Origin: Dryas octopetala
Lineage: Eukaryota > Streptophyta > Magnoliopsida > Rosales > Rosaceae
DNA length: 64,000 nucleotides
Direction of reading: 5' to 3'
Assembly (NCBI GenBank): GCA_963921425.1
Contig: OY992834.1
Location: forward strand, 21,899,923-21,963,922
A model generated the notes under the pieces. That model was not told where the DNA came from, did no database searches, and was given only the letters and a program-made list of their open reading frames with translations. Of this stretch, positions 11,955 to 24,571 are shown piece after piece. How positions within the stretch are numbered: the first letter of the stretch is position 1; each line of letters opens with the position of its first letter. A program made the position numbers and the translations under genes.

Positions 11955-14448
11955 TGAAAAAAATGAAAATGAAAAAAATGAAACAAATGGATTAGGTGGT
12001 CTAGAGCCTAATGTTGATCACATTGTCAAGTCAAAGGAAAAAGAGTCTTTAATTGTTGATAATTCTCCAACTTTTGTCCCCAAAGCCCCATTTCCTCATA
12101 GGTTGGCTAAGACAAAGAAAAATGCACAATTTGATGACATCCTAGAAGTCTTCAAGCAAGTCCATATCAATATCCCCTTCTTAGATGCCATCAAACAAGT
12201 GCCTTCTTATGCCAAATTTTTGAAAGACCTTTGCACCATAAAAAGGAGAACCAACGTTCCAAAGCAAGCCTTTCTCACCGAGCAAGTTAGTTCAATTATC
12301 GAGCATCGAATTCCGGTTAAATACAAGGATCCCGGTTGTCCTACTATTGCATGCACGATAGGAACTCATCATATAGGAAGAGCTTTGCTAGATTTAGGAG
12401 CAAGCGTGAACCTTTTACCATACTCTGTTTATGTGCAACTTGGCTTAGGAGAGATGAAACCAACCTTGGTGACTCTTTCTTTAGCGGATAGGTCGGTAAA
12501 AATTCCTAGGGGAATGGTGGAAGATGTTTTGGTCAAAGTGAATGAGTTTTATTTTCCCGTGGATTTCATTGTACTTGACACCCAACTCGTGACCAATGCT
12601 TGTGATCAAATTCCGGTAATTTTAGGACGTCCATTCCTTGCCATCGCAAATGCCCAAATTAATTGTAGGAATGGAGTCATGAATTTGTCATTTGGGAACT
12701 TAACTATGGATCTTAATATTTTTAACATAAGTCACCAACCACAAGAGGGTGAGGATAGCATTTGTGAGGTTAATTTAATTGAACAAATAGTGGTAAACTC
12801 TTTCCATAGGGATAGTGTTAAGGACCCACTAGAAGCATGCTTAGCCCACTTTGGTTGTGACTTTGATTTTAATGAAGCCATAGAAGAAGTCAATGCACTT
12901 TTGGACTCCACACCTATCATGAACACCACCAATTGGAAACCAAGGGTAGAACCTCTTCCTCTGTCCAAAAATCCTCCACTTCCTTCCACCATTGAGCCAC
13001 CCAAGCTAGATCTCAAACCATTACCTGATAACCTCAAGTATGTGTTTTTAGGATCTTCCGATACCTTGCCCGTGATCATAGCCTCCGATTTAAATGATGA
13101 GCAAGAATGCAAGCTTGTGAAAATTTTGAGGGAACATAAAGAAGCCATAGGTTGGTCCATTGCTGACATTAAAGGCATTTCTCCATCCATTGTCATGCAT
13201 AGGATCCACTTAGAGGATAACACTAAGACTTCTCGTGAGCCCCAAAGACGTTTAAATCCTGCCATGAAGGAAGTAGTGAGAAGTGAGGTCTTGAAATTGT
13301 TAGATGTTGGTGTCATTTACCCCATTTCTGATAGTCATTGGGTGAGCCCTGTCCAAGTTGTTCCAAATAAGTCTGGCGTCACTGTTGTGAAAAATGATGA
13401 TAATGAATTGATTCCCACACGAGTGCAAACCGGTTGGCATGTGTGCATAGATTATAGGAAATTGAATGCCGTCACTAGGAAAGACCACTTCCCTCTTCCT
13501 TTCATTGACCAAATGCTTGAGAGGTTAGCTGGTCATGCCTATTATTGTTTTCTTGATGGTTATTCTGGATATAACCAAATCCCCATTGCACCCGAGGACC
13601 AAGAAAAGACCACCTTCACTTGCCCATTTGGTACTTTCGCTTATCGTCGCATGCCCTTTGGGTTATGTAATGCACCCGCCACCTTTCAAAGGTACATGAT
13701 GTCTATTTTCTCCGACATGGTCGAGCGGTTTCTTGAGGTTTTTATGGATGATTTTTCCGTCTTTGGGTCTTCTTTTGATGAATGTTTGCACCATCTTTCA
13801 TTGGTTTTAATTCGTTGCAAGGAGAAAAATCTTGTTTTAAATTGGGAAAAATGTCACTTTATGGTCAAAAAGGGTATTGTATTGGGACATATCATTTCTT
13901 CTAAGGGAATTGAGGTTGATAAGGCTAAAGTTGATCTAATTTCTAATCTTCCACCTCCACGTACTGTTAAGGAAATTAGATCTTTCTTAGGACATGCCGG
14001 TTTTTATCGAAGATTCATCAAAGATTTTAGCAAAATTTCACGTCCCTTGTGCAATTTACTTGCCAAGGATTCCTCCTTTGTCTTTGATGATGATTGTATT
14101 CGTGCCTTTGATAAACTTAAGTCTTTGTTGACCTTCGCACCCTTCATTAGACCTCCCGTGTGGAGTGAACCCTTTGAGATTATGTGTGATGCATCCGATT
14201 ACGCCATAAGTGCCGTTTTGGGACAACAAGTTGGTAGGTTGCCCCATGTCATTTGCTATGCAAGCAAGACCCTCACTGATGCCCAACTTAACTATTCCAC
14301 CACTGAAAAAGAACTTTTGGCGGTTGTCTTTGCGTTAGACAAGTTTAGGTCTTACCTTTTAGGCACAAAGGTTATTGTTTATTCTAATCATGCGGCTTTA
14401 AAATACCTTTTGTCTAAAAAAGATGCTAAACCCCGCCTAATCCGTTAG
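11770..14448 (+). pseudogene. pol: Protease-RT-RNase H region of Athila element C (fossil)
   Basis: Aspartic protease (LLDLGASVNLLP) lies in the first third. Reverse transcriptase follows, with CIDYRKLN, the catalytic block FMDDF and the Athila-typical FIDQMLERLAGH. RNase H comes last (MCDASDYAISAVLGQQ, then STTEKELLAVVFALDKF). Together these would copy the element RNA into DNA. The order and sequence are those of Ty3/gypsy, Athila lineage. The frame overlaps gag at its start. It is fossil, and the element as a whole is broken. Confidence 0.9.
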
Positions 14449-14454
14449 ATCCTC

Positions 14455-15373
14455 TTGCTCCAAGAATTTGACATTGAAATCCGTGACAAAAAGGGGTCCA
14501 AAAATGTGGTTGCCGATCATCTTTCTAGATTGATAGTTGAGTCATGTGAGGAGTCCATTCCCATCAGTGAGACATTTCCTGATGAGCAACTTATGCTTGT
14601 TTCCCAAACACCATGGTATGCGGATATTGTGAATTTCCTAGTCACTAATGAGATGCCATGGTGTGCGGATTTGTCATTTTTGTAATAAGCCATTTGAACA
14701 TTTAATGACAAATTATGGCGTCACCCATCGAGTTGCCACCCTTTACCATCCCCAAACAAGTGGTCAAGTTGAGATTTCTAATAGGGAGATTAAGCATATC
14801 TTGGAGAAAACAGTTAACCCATCTCGAAAAGATTGGTCTTTGCGACTCATTGATGCATTATGGGCTTACCGAACCGCTTTTAAAACTCCTATTGGAATGT
14901 CTTCTTATCGCTTAGTTTTTGGGAAAGCGTGTCATCTCCCTGTTGAATTGGAACATAGAGCATTTTGGGCCATAAAACAATTTAATTTTGCTCTAGAGAA
15001 AGCAGGAACCCATAGGAAGCTCCATTTAAATGAGCTTGAGGAACTAAGGAATGATGCATATGATTGTGCTAAAACTTACAAAGACCGTATGAAGGTGTTC
15101 CATGATAAACACATTTTGAGGAAAACTTTTTCACCTAATCAAAAAGTCCTTTTGTATAATTCTCGTTTGCATCTTTTTCCTGGTAAATTGAAGTCTCGTT
15201 GGACTGGTCCTTTCCTTGTTCGCACTATTTTTCCTCATGGGGCAGTTGAAATTGAAAATCCTAAAAATGGTGATGTTTTTAAAGTCAATGGTCAAAGATT
15301 GAAACCATTTCTTGAGTTCCAAAATGATGAGGTTGAGGAAGTCTTACTTTGTGATCCCCTTTATCATGATTGA
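14455..15373 (+). pseudogene. RNase H end and integrase remains of Athila element C (fossil)
   Basis: The start holds the usual RNase H to integrase connection (KGSKNVVADHLSRL). Later the integrase core tail ([10 protein letters not shown], then [18 protein letters not shown]) and the C-terminal [11 protein letters not shown] module are recognisable. Integrase would join the DNA copy into the genome. The region is broken and represents only part of a normal integrase. Confidence 0.8.
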
Positions 15374-15660
15374 TGTTCTTTGTTTTAGTTAATTAATTTA
15401 GGATTTTTCTTCTCTTTTGTTTTTCTTTCTTGTTATGTGTATATTCTCTTCATATCTTTGGGAATTATCATTCATTGTTTGTTGAGTTTTATTGTTGGTA
15501 ATTTCAAAGAAATGACAGTATCCTCTTTCAGGTAATTTCTTTTCACCATCTTCTTTCTTATTTCTTGTCATTGTCATGTTTTTCCTTTCCAATTATTGAG
15601 GACAATGTTTGATTTAGGTTTGGGGGTGGAGTTTTGAAACTTTACTTGAATTTTCTAGTA
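15374..15660 (+). other. Post-pol region of element C with first polypurine-like tract
   Basis: Non-coding sequence follows the integrase remains. GAGGACAATG and AGGTTTGGGGGTGG (about 15615-15628) resemble the purine tract seen again before the 3' LTR. Athila elements often carry such a tract on both sides of their env-like region, so this marks the start of that slot. Confidence 0.55.
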
Positions 15661-15665
15661 TTTTT

Positions 15666-17760
15666 TCACAGGACAGCCCCCGAATTGCACCCTGAAACCC
15701 GGAGAGATCCTGCGGGAATCCAAAATCAAGGAAAAATTCTACCGAAAATTCGGCAAAACCTCCCCTGAAAATGGACTAACCCAGAAATTCCAAAACCTGT
15801 TAAAAAGCACTTCTAAATCGCAACCACCTCTACCACAACCAAAAAGGGTCTCAGACCCAACAGTTTCAAGAAAACCATCTTAAAATTTAAGTGTGGTTAT
15901 CAGAGCCACTATTCTATTACAAGAAATTTTTACAAAAATTAAAGTGGCGCCTACAAGGTCCGAGTAAGGAGGTGAATGTAGATGCCTCGATGTGATTGGC
16001 GCGACCGCTCCTTGCCTGGGGGAAGTTTAAAACAATATAACAAAACGTGAGAGGAAACTCAGTGAGTGGACATAAACAAATTTAGTAGTATAAAACCCTT
16101 TGTAATTTTATTTCTATACTTAAAACCCTCTCTACTAAAAATCAGACTTAGTTTTTTTTTTGAAATCCACCAGTTTTAAAACTATTTCAAAATTTCTTCT
16201 TTCAAATCCATTTTAAATCACCTCGAACCGTAAATCAAACTCTGAAAAACAATTAATACTCCACAACTGAAAACTCACGCCACACTAGTACCCGGGAAAC
16301 TGCTGGTCATACACTGCCGAGTCATCTCTAGGCAAGTGCAGAGCAAATCCATACCTGCTGTGATGCTGGTCATACACCGCTGACTAGGCAAGTGCAGAGC
16401 GAATGCTGGTCGTACACCGCCAACTAGGCAAGTGCAGAGCGAATGTCATGCTGGTCATACACTGCCAACTAGGCAAGTGCAGAGCGAGTGCTGGTCATAC
16501 ACTGCCGAGTCATCTCTAGGCGAGTGCAGAGTAAATATACACCTGCTGAAGGGGGTACTAATATGGCGGTTTGAAACTGTTCATTTTAATATTAAAATCA
16601 TTTGTGCCCAAACAAGGTTTTCTGATCGTTCAAATATCACCTCGTTTCAAACATCTCTTATAAATCTATATAATTTCCGTTAATTGAAACCAATCCGTAA
16701 AATCATATTGAACTGGCCCTTTCCATGATATTCCATTTGCAACATATTTGACATAAGTAAAAATGTGTATATATAAACACTATTGCCCATTTAAATTTAT
16801 AAAACTCGTAACTCAAATCAAACCCATCTCAAAAGATACTTAAACCATTGAAATTCACCACATATGATCATAAAGAAAAAGTCTAACTCTCAATCACTAT
16901 TTCTAAACCAAAACTCATGATATTCAAAATAGATAATAAAATCATAATTTAATAAAAACACTTTCAAGATAATAGTCCAATTCAATCTCTATTTCTCAGA
17001 CAATTTCAAATATCCAATATAAATCAAAACATGAATTTCATAAAATGTTCGTAAAATAAAGTCCACTCACAGCAAGAATTCTAGCTTTGATCCCTAGTCG
17101 GGTCGTCTTGAGCTACGATCGTCTCGTCAGAAATTGAGGTGAAAGGAGGTTGGAAATGGCTGGAATATGGCGAGAACAGTCGGCGTTGGTTGGCTTCTAG
17201 GCGCGATTTCGCGTCGCTGTACTGACTGGCCGGCGAGGGGAGGGGTCTGCAGAGGTCGGCGCTGACGAGAAGAGCTCACCGGCGATCTGGGTTGGCCGGC
17301 GGCGTGAGTTCTTGAGGGTGGCTGGTGTGTGCGCATGGGGAGGTACGGGGAAGAAGAGAGAGAGAGGGAGTGCGGGAGAAAAAGGTTGGAGAGAGAGAGA
17401 GTGTGGGCTGGCTTTTTAATGTTTGTTTTCAAATTACAAAAATGCCCCTTCTAGAAAAATCTCCATACTTCTTTCCACGGAACTCTGATTTAGGATCCGT
17501 TTTCGCCTACGTGTTTGTACGTTTAAACTCTATTTAACCATGTAAATTTCAAAAATTTTAAAAGATACCTCTCAATTAATTCCCATTAGAAACCCAACTT
17601 TTCTCTTGAGGGCATAACGTTAATGTTCTTAAATAATTTACTAATCATGGTTCTGAGGTCCGAAAATTGTTCTGTAACTCCAATGGGCTTCTTCTTTTTT
17701 TTTTTTAAATAAAAAATAAAAATTTTTAATTTCCATTGAAATTTGGGTCGGGTCATTACA
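15666..17760 (-). repeat. 3' LTR of element A
   Basis: It is 2095 bp. On plus it starts TCACAGGACAG (the other copy starts TGACAGGACCG) and ends GGGTCGGGTCATTACA. A tandem array of CTGGTCATACAC and CTAGGCAAGTGCAGAGC units lies at about 16310-16530. Short frames that look coding within the GC-rich part (17127-17432) recur in the other LTR and are not genes. Confidence 0.9.
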
Positions 17761-19326
17761 ACCTCCCCCCCTTACAAAAATTTCGTCCTCGAAATTTAGT
17801 ACAAGTCCGAAAGATATGGGAATCCCAAACTTGTAACTCCTAATCAGGTTCTTCAACTTGCCCCTCCAGGTACATTCCATCCATGAAACTTGGCTGAGGA
17901 AAAAAAATATCTTCTTATGTAGTACCTAACTTCTTTGATCCCAACAAATTCGAAGTGAGTTGTCACTATGTCTATATCCAAAGGAAACCTAAATTCTTGC
18001 TCTAAGCTGTCTCAAGTCCTATCGATCTTGCTAACCCCTCTGCTGCCCACGTGTCAACGTGACTACTCTAAGTCTCATAGCGCTTCCGCTGCGCTACTCT
18101 GATTAATTCTCTGAGCTCTAACCGTAGCCTATAATATTCAAAATAAAACCTGCTCACAACCTCAAGAATCGTTAATGGCCACATCTTCCACACTATTCCT
18201 TACTTATCCATGGCAATAATCACCCTTAAGCTCCTATCATTTCCTTAGAAATGTGCGATGTATTCAAATCCATTTCGACTCCAATTACCCAGACTTCCAT
18301 CACATGATACTTAAGTCTCCAAAATTGTCTAATTCCTCAATACTATCTGTAAGTCATCTTCAACCCAACTTTGGAAAGGCTAAAGTTACAAAGCTCAATT
18401 CACTTTTAATTTAAACATTGCTCCGTATGATATCGACATAAGATACTCTTTATTCTTCTATTATCAATACTTACTTAAATTTATTACTCTAGGGTCGTCA
18501 CTTTACATATGCTTACTACTTCCTAATTCTCTTGATATTCCTTATTTAAGGTCGTATCACCCTACTCAATTTCCTTAGTTTTCATCCATGAACTTTCAAA
18601 ATAAAATCAAACCATAAAACTCTTAATCCTTCTTATGGTATCCTTAATCCAATCCATAAACACATATCCTTTGCTATCCTTATTCTAACCCTTCAAATAT
18701 CAACTCTAATTTACAAGTATTACTCCATATCAACACTTAACATCTATCCAAACACACTCTAATCACAAAATCACAGAGCTTTCCTTTAACAAATCTATTT
18801 TATCATGGATACAATTATCCACTCTATCATCACCACACACAATATAAAGAGAATTTATATTTCATTTAAGTTTCCACTGAACCCTATTATACCACCTCTT
18901 TGATATTTAATCTCCATTTAAAAGTATCCAACAATGTTACTTTTCATAAGATTCCAATTTAGTTTCTTCTGATTGGGTTCGTATCGCAGTAGTGGAACGT
19001 TTAATAATACACTCTCGATGAAATTAGTTAAAACAAATTGAAGCTCACGTCCAAATACTTTTCTACGATCCTAATTCCACCTTTACAAGATTTTCCAAAA
19101 ATCCATACGTGTACTAGTCAAAACTGACGTCCAGACATAACGAAATTGTATCACTTACGTTAATTAGACAACCTATACCCCTAAACACTTACCACAACTT
19201 CCTTGAGATCGGCCACGTCGAGTAGACATATCCATACTTTAAGAGAATAACATTTCTGAACACTAAGGGATGTACACTAAGTGCGGAGTCTACAGGAATT
19301 CAAAACCTAATGCTCTGATACCAAGT
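17761..19326 (-). other. Interior of element A (non-coding)
   Basis: This holds the polypurine tract at 17761-17774 and the string TTTCGAGGACGAAATTT (minus) just inside it, as found at the 3' end of Tekay/Del interiors. The tRNA primer site is at 19311-19323. Between them I see no ORF longer than chance and no gag, protease, RT or integrase motif. This looks like a minimal replicon with only cis-acting sites. Confidence 0.8.
19311..19323 (-). promoter_or_regulatory. tRNA-Met(i) primer-binding site of element A
   Basis: On the minus strand it reads TGGTATCAGAGCA, complementary to the 3' end of plant initiator-Met tRNA, three bases from the LTR edge. It fixes the orientation of A and of the related solo LTRs E, B and X. 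Confidence 0.92.
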
Positions 19327-22300
19327 TGACAGGACCGCCCCCGAATTGCACCCTGAAACCCGGAGAGATCCTGCGGGAATCCAAAATCAAGGAAAATTCT
19401 ACCGAAAATTCGGCAAAACCTCCCCTGAAAATGGACTAACCCAGAAATTCCAAAACCTGTTAAAAAGCACTTCTAAATCGCAACCACCTCTACCACAACC
19501 AAAAAGGGTCTCAGACCCAACAGTTTCAAGAAAACCATCTTAAAATTTAAGTGTGGTTATCAGAGCCACTATTCTATTACAAGAAATTTTTACAAAAATT
19601 AAAGTGGCGCCTACAAGGTCCGAGTAAGGAGGTGAATGTAGATGCCTCGATGTGATTGGCGCGACCGCTCCTTGACAGGACCGCCCCTGGATTCCACCCT
19701 GAAACCCGGAGGGATCCTGCGAGGTCCAAATTCAAGGAAAATCCTACCGAAAATTCGGCAGAACCTCCCCTGAAAATGGACTAACCCAAAATTTCAAAAC
19801 CTGTAAAAACACTTCTAGATTTCTTCAGCCACCTCTACCACAAGCAAAACGAGTCTCAAACTCACTCACAAAGCCAAAACCAAATAGTTCTTATTCACCA
19901 AAGCACATGATAATCAGAGCATAACTAAACTCCAATTACAAAATAAAAGTTAATTCTACAACTTAAGGGAAATGACGCTGAAGAGTTGAAAGTCCTGCCT
20001 CGATGTGGTACAGCCCAACCTCAACGATCTATAACACCTGGGGGGAAAATGTTATAAACAAAATAAAGAAAACGTGAGATAACTCTCAGTGAGTGGACCA
20101 AAATAAAGAAACAAAACATTAAGTTATTCATCCTTTTAAATTCCTTTAAAATCAAATCTCCACTAAGACCTCACGTCACTCTTTGAAATCCCCCAGTTTT
20201 GAAACCAACTTACGATCTTTAAGAAAGTCATAAAACCATTTAAACTCCAAAAATTTAAATAAATCAAAATATAACTTTTCAATAACAACCTTTTAAAATA
20301 AAAGTCATAAAAACATTGTCCAGAAATCTTGATAAAACTCAAAAGGAAATTCTCAATCAAACTCATATTAATAACTCCTGTAAATAATAATAAAATCCCA
20401 CCATGCTTATACTCTGAAATAACCTGGCCATACACCTGTGCGGAATTACAGGCAGGCAATATCCTGGCCATACACACGCGTGGAGTAAAATCCAACACGT
20501 GCAGGCAATATCCTGGCCATACACACGTGTGGAGTAAAATCCAACACGTGCAGGCAATCCTGGTCGTACGTGCACGCAGAGCGGCCCCCAAAGGGCGAAG
20601 CATCCCGACACACGGCCCAAAGCCTATATGTGTGCCGTGATGGGTCCCAAAGACCTATCCAATCCGATAACCTGGAGGGTACTGCAAGGGTGGTTTGAAA
20701 ACCATTTGTCCATAATCCAAATAATAGATCCTTTTTCCATAAAAAATAAATATCAAGGTACTTCCCCAAAAGAAACTTAAAATCCATAAGCCAACATACG
20801 AAATCCGAATCAAATTCAATATACATAAATCAAAATAATACTTTTCGACTAAACCGAAATATTAAATGAACCTTGTAAATAAAATGAGAAACCAAATTTC
20901 CTTTCCCAAAGCCCAACAACTCATTAAAACTAACATGTAAATATATAGTTTAAAAACTTATTTATGAACACATTTGAAATTCGAAAACCATCATCATTGA
21001 TCAAATCCCAAATCAATTCAAGATATTATGCATAGTAGAATTAATTTATAAGATGTGCAAACAATTCGGAAAACAAAAGTCCACTCACAGTTTAACCGAT
21101 TAATGTCTAATCCTTTCCGGAAATACGTTCCCATTTCACGATCCCTTATTGTTCGTCACTAGAAATAGCCAAAAGACGAAGCTCCATCGACCTAATACAA
21201 AAATACGCTTACTTTAATATGCCGAACATTAATCCCACTTTAGAATTAACGCTACTGGTATAAATTAAACCAAGGAGTCAAACCCTTATCGAGAACTTAC
21301 CTAAATCTCTCTTTCAATTTGATTCCACGTTTGGTAACCAACCGATCATATATTCGAGCTTTTCAAACCTCCTTCATTCACAAGTAACAACCATCCATCA
21401 GTCTAACTCAATTACAGTCGATCCACTCACAAAATAGAAATATCCCCAATTAGACGGATACGAATTATACCTTTCTTGCGTTCCATAACCTTCGCGACTC
21501 GGTCACCTAATTAATCCAAAAACCAAACAATAACTATAATTCAAACTCCAATTAACCTTAATTATCCAACTCACTTCTCACTCTTAATCCAAATTTCCAA
21601 ATCAATTACGTAAAAGAGAGTTACAGTTTATACCTTAGCCGGTGCTTATTCGGGAGTCAGTTTCATATCACTAAGACGTCCGTTCGAGGTTCGATTTCCA
21701 ATCCGAGTTCTCCATCAGCTTTCAATCCACCCTAAAATCAACCAATAGGTCATTAGAAATCTAAAAATAGTCCTAGGAGGTGGGAGAGGGTCGAAACCTG
21801 CTCGAAACCACTCCAGTCGCCGCCACGCGCGGTGGTCCCGTAGTGGCTGACGGCGGTGAATAGTGGTCGTTTCCCAAACTTCTCATATGAGTGAAACAAA
21901 TATACAAACATGTAGATAACGACGAGAGGAACAACTTTTATACCTGGGTCGACCTCAAAAGGAGGCTGAAAATGGCCTGAACACACCTCGGATTCGCGGC
22001 ACCTATGGTGGCTTTAATGGCAACTATCAAAATACTGAATTAAAACATGAATGGTGACCTGGAACTGAAAGCCCATGAAGAGAGAAGAAGATCCATGCCA
22101 AGAACTCCATGAATGGTGGCCGGAGTCGTCGGATATCGGCGAAAAACCGTCATTAGGGGCGTCACCTTTCGAGCTTCGATTCGCTCAGTACAGTGTGAGA
22201 TAGGGTGCGTGTGATATACCAAAAGAAAGAGGAAGTCGATACGAAGCCATAGCCACCAAGATTGCATCAATCGGACATCGGACGAAGAAGTTATGGCCAG

Positions 22301-24566
22301 TCAAAGTTGAGAGGGTGGTGGTCAAAACGGGAAGAATTTTCTGGAAAATGGGGAGGGGCTGCTGCTATGCGGGAGAGAAGAAAGGGTCAGCTGGTTTTTA
22401 AAATGGCTGATCCACGAAATTACCATAATGCCCTCCAACTTCAAATGCCCATAATTTTGTCTACTTAACCTCGAATCGCGATCCGTTTTCGCCTACACGT
22501 TCATGAGTACGAGCACTTTCCAACCATACCAAGATTGAAATTTTTAAAATTACTTTTCAATTTAAACCCCTTTGAAAACCCAAACTTTTTTTTTTGTTAA
22601 GGGCATAACCGTCCACACCTTAATTAATTCACCAAAAATCATTTTAATTACAATTAGGTCTCTATAACTCCAAAACTTATTATTGTCTCCCAATTAATTT
22701 ACTAAAAAAAAAATTTCTTGGGTCCTACAACTTAACTTTTCTTCTTGCTTCTTAGGTCCACAACCAATAAAATTTTAAATTCATAATGAAATTTGGGTCG
22801 GGTTGTTACACTCCTTGCCTGGGGGAAGTTTAAAACAATATAACAAAACGTGAGAGGAAACTCAGTGAGTGGACATAAACAAATTTAGTAGTATAAAACC
22901 CTTTGTAATTTTATTTCTATACTTAAAACCCTCTCTACTAAAAATCAGACTTAGTTTTTTTTTTTAAATCCCCCAGTTTTAAAACCATTTCAAAATTTCT
23001 TCTTTCAAATCCATTTTAAATCACCTCGAACCGTAAATCAAACTCTGAAAAACAATTAATACTCCACAACTGAAAACTCACGCCACACTAGTACCCGGGA
23101 AACTGCTGGTCATACACTGCCGAGTCATCTCTAGGCAAGTGCAGAGCAAATCCATACCTGCTGTGATGCTGGTCATACACCGCTGACTAGGCAAGTGCAG
23201 AGCGAGTGCTGGTCGTACACCGCCAACTAGGCAAGTGCAGAGCGAGTGTCATGCTGGTCATACACCGCCAACTAGGCAAGTGCAGAGCGAGTGCTGGTCA
23301 TACACTGCCGAGTCATCTCTAGGCGAGTGCAGAGCAAATATACACCTGCTGAAGGGGGTACTAATATAGCGGTTTGAAACTGTTCATTTTAATATTAAAA
23401 TCATTTGTGCCCAAACAAGGTTTTCTGATCGTTCAAATATCACCTCGTTTCAAACATCTCTTATAAATCTATATAATTTCCGTTAATTGAAACCAATCCG
23501 TAAAATCATATTGAACTGGACCTTTCCATGATATTCCATTTGCAACATATTTGACATAAGTAAAAATGTGTATATATAAACACCATTGCCCATTTAAATT
23601 TATAAAACTCGTAACTCAAATCAAACCCATGTCAAAAGATACTTAAACCATTGAAATTCACCACATATGATCATAAAGAAAAAGTCTAACTCTCAATCAC
23701 TATTTCTAAACCAAAACTCATGATATTCAAAATAGATTATAAAATCATAATTTAATAAAAACACTTTCAAGATAATAGTCCAATTCAATCTCTATTTCTC
23801 AGACAATTTCAAATATCCAATATAAATCAAAACATGAATTTCATAAAATGTTCGTAAAATAAAGTCCACTCACAGCAAGAATTCTAGCTTTGATCCCTAG
23901 TCGGGTCGTCTTGAGCTACGATCGTCTCGTCATAAATTGAGGTGAAAGGAGGTTGGAAATGGCTGGAATATGGCGAGAACAGTCGGCATTGGTTGGCTTC
24001 TAGGCGCGATTTCGTGTCGCTGCACTGACTGGCCGGCGAGGGGAGGGGTCTGCAGGGGTCGGCGCTGACGAGAGGAGCTCGCCGGCAATCTGGGTTGGCC
24101 GGCGGCATGAGTTCTTGAGGGTGGCTGGTGTGTGCGCAGGGGGAGGTACGGGGAAGAAGAGAGAGAGAGGGAGTGCGGGAGAGAGAGGTTGGAGAGAGAG
24201 AGAGTGTGGGCTGGCTTTTTAATGTTTGTTTTCAAATTACAAAAATGCCCCTTCTAGAAAAATCTCCATACTTCTTTCCACGGAACTCTGATTTAGGATC
24301 CGTTTTCGCCTACGTGTTTGTACGTTTAAACTCTATTTAACCATGTAAATTTCAAAAATTTTAAAAGATACCTCTCAATTAATTCCCATTAGAAACCCAA
24401 CTTTTCTCTTAAGGGCATAACGTTAATGTTCTTAAATAATTTACTAATCATGGTTCTAAGGTCCGAAAATTGTTCTGTAACTCCAATGGGCTTCTTCTTT
24501 TTTTTTTTTTTTAAATAAAAAATAAAAATTTTTAATTTCCATTGAAATTTGGGTCGGGTCATTACA
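19327..24566 (-). repeat. 5' LTR of element A, split by solo LTR B
   Basis: The pieces 19327-19672 and 22811-24566 together match 15666-17760. The split falls in the sequence GCGACCGCTCCTTGCC, which is uninterrupted in the other LTR. CTCCT is duplicated on both sides of the insertion. Confidence 0.92.
19673..22810 (-). repeat. Solo LTR B inside the 5' LTR of A
   Basis: This is 3138 bp from TGACAGGACCG to GGGTCGGGTTGTTACA, with TSD CTCCT (19668-19672 and 22811-22815). It is collinear with solo LTR E, including the array of CCATACAC/CACGTG units (about 20424-20570). It is the innermost, hence among the most recent, insertions in the nest. It has no interior, so LTR-LTR recombination followed the insertion. 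Confidence 0.92.
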
Positions 24567-24571
24567 TTTTT

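Larger units (their letters stand above)
15666..24566 (-). mobile_element. Short-interior Tekay/Del-like LTR element A, nested in C
   Basis: LTR copies 15666-17760 and 19327-24566 (the latter split by solo LTR B) are about 2.1 kb each and flank only 1.57 kb. The minus orientation is fixed by an initiator-Met tRNA primer site (TGGTATCAGAGCA on minus, 19311-19323) and by a polypurine tract (TAAGGGGGGGAGGT on minus, 17761-17774). The flanks are TTTTT on both sides (15661-15665 and 24567-24571), consistent with a 5-bp TSD but weak because they are homopolymers. No gag or pol is recognisable. It was therefore probably mobilised in trans by a Tekay-type chromovirus whose LTR and tract vocabulary it shares. 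LTR divergence of about 1% by eye indicates a young element. Confidence 0.88.

Noticed and set aside
12732-13316. Long minus frame of 194 codons
   Set aside because: It is a shadow of the Athila pol frame on the opposite strand, with no family resemblance of its own.
16310-16530. CRISPR-like array of repeats and spacers
   Set aside because: Unit spacing is irregular, the units diverge, and the same array sits inside LTRs of a plant retrotransposon.
17127-17432. Minus frame of 101 codons, repeated at 23930-24235
   Set aside because: The two copies are simply the two LTRs of element A. Conservation reflects LTR identity, not a gene.
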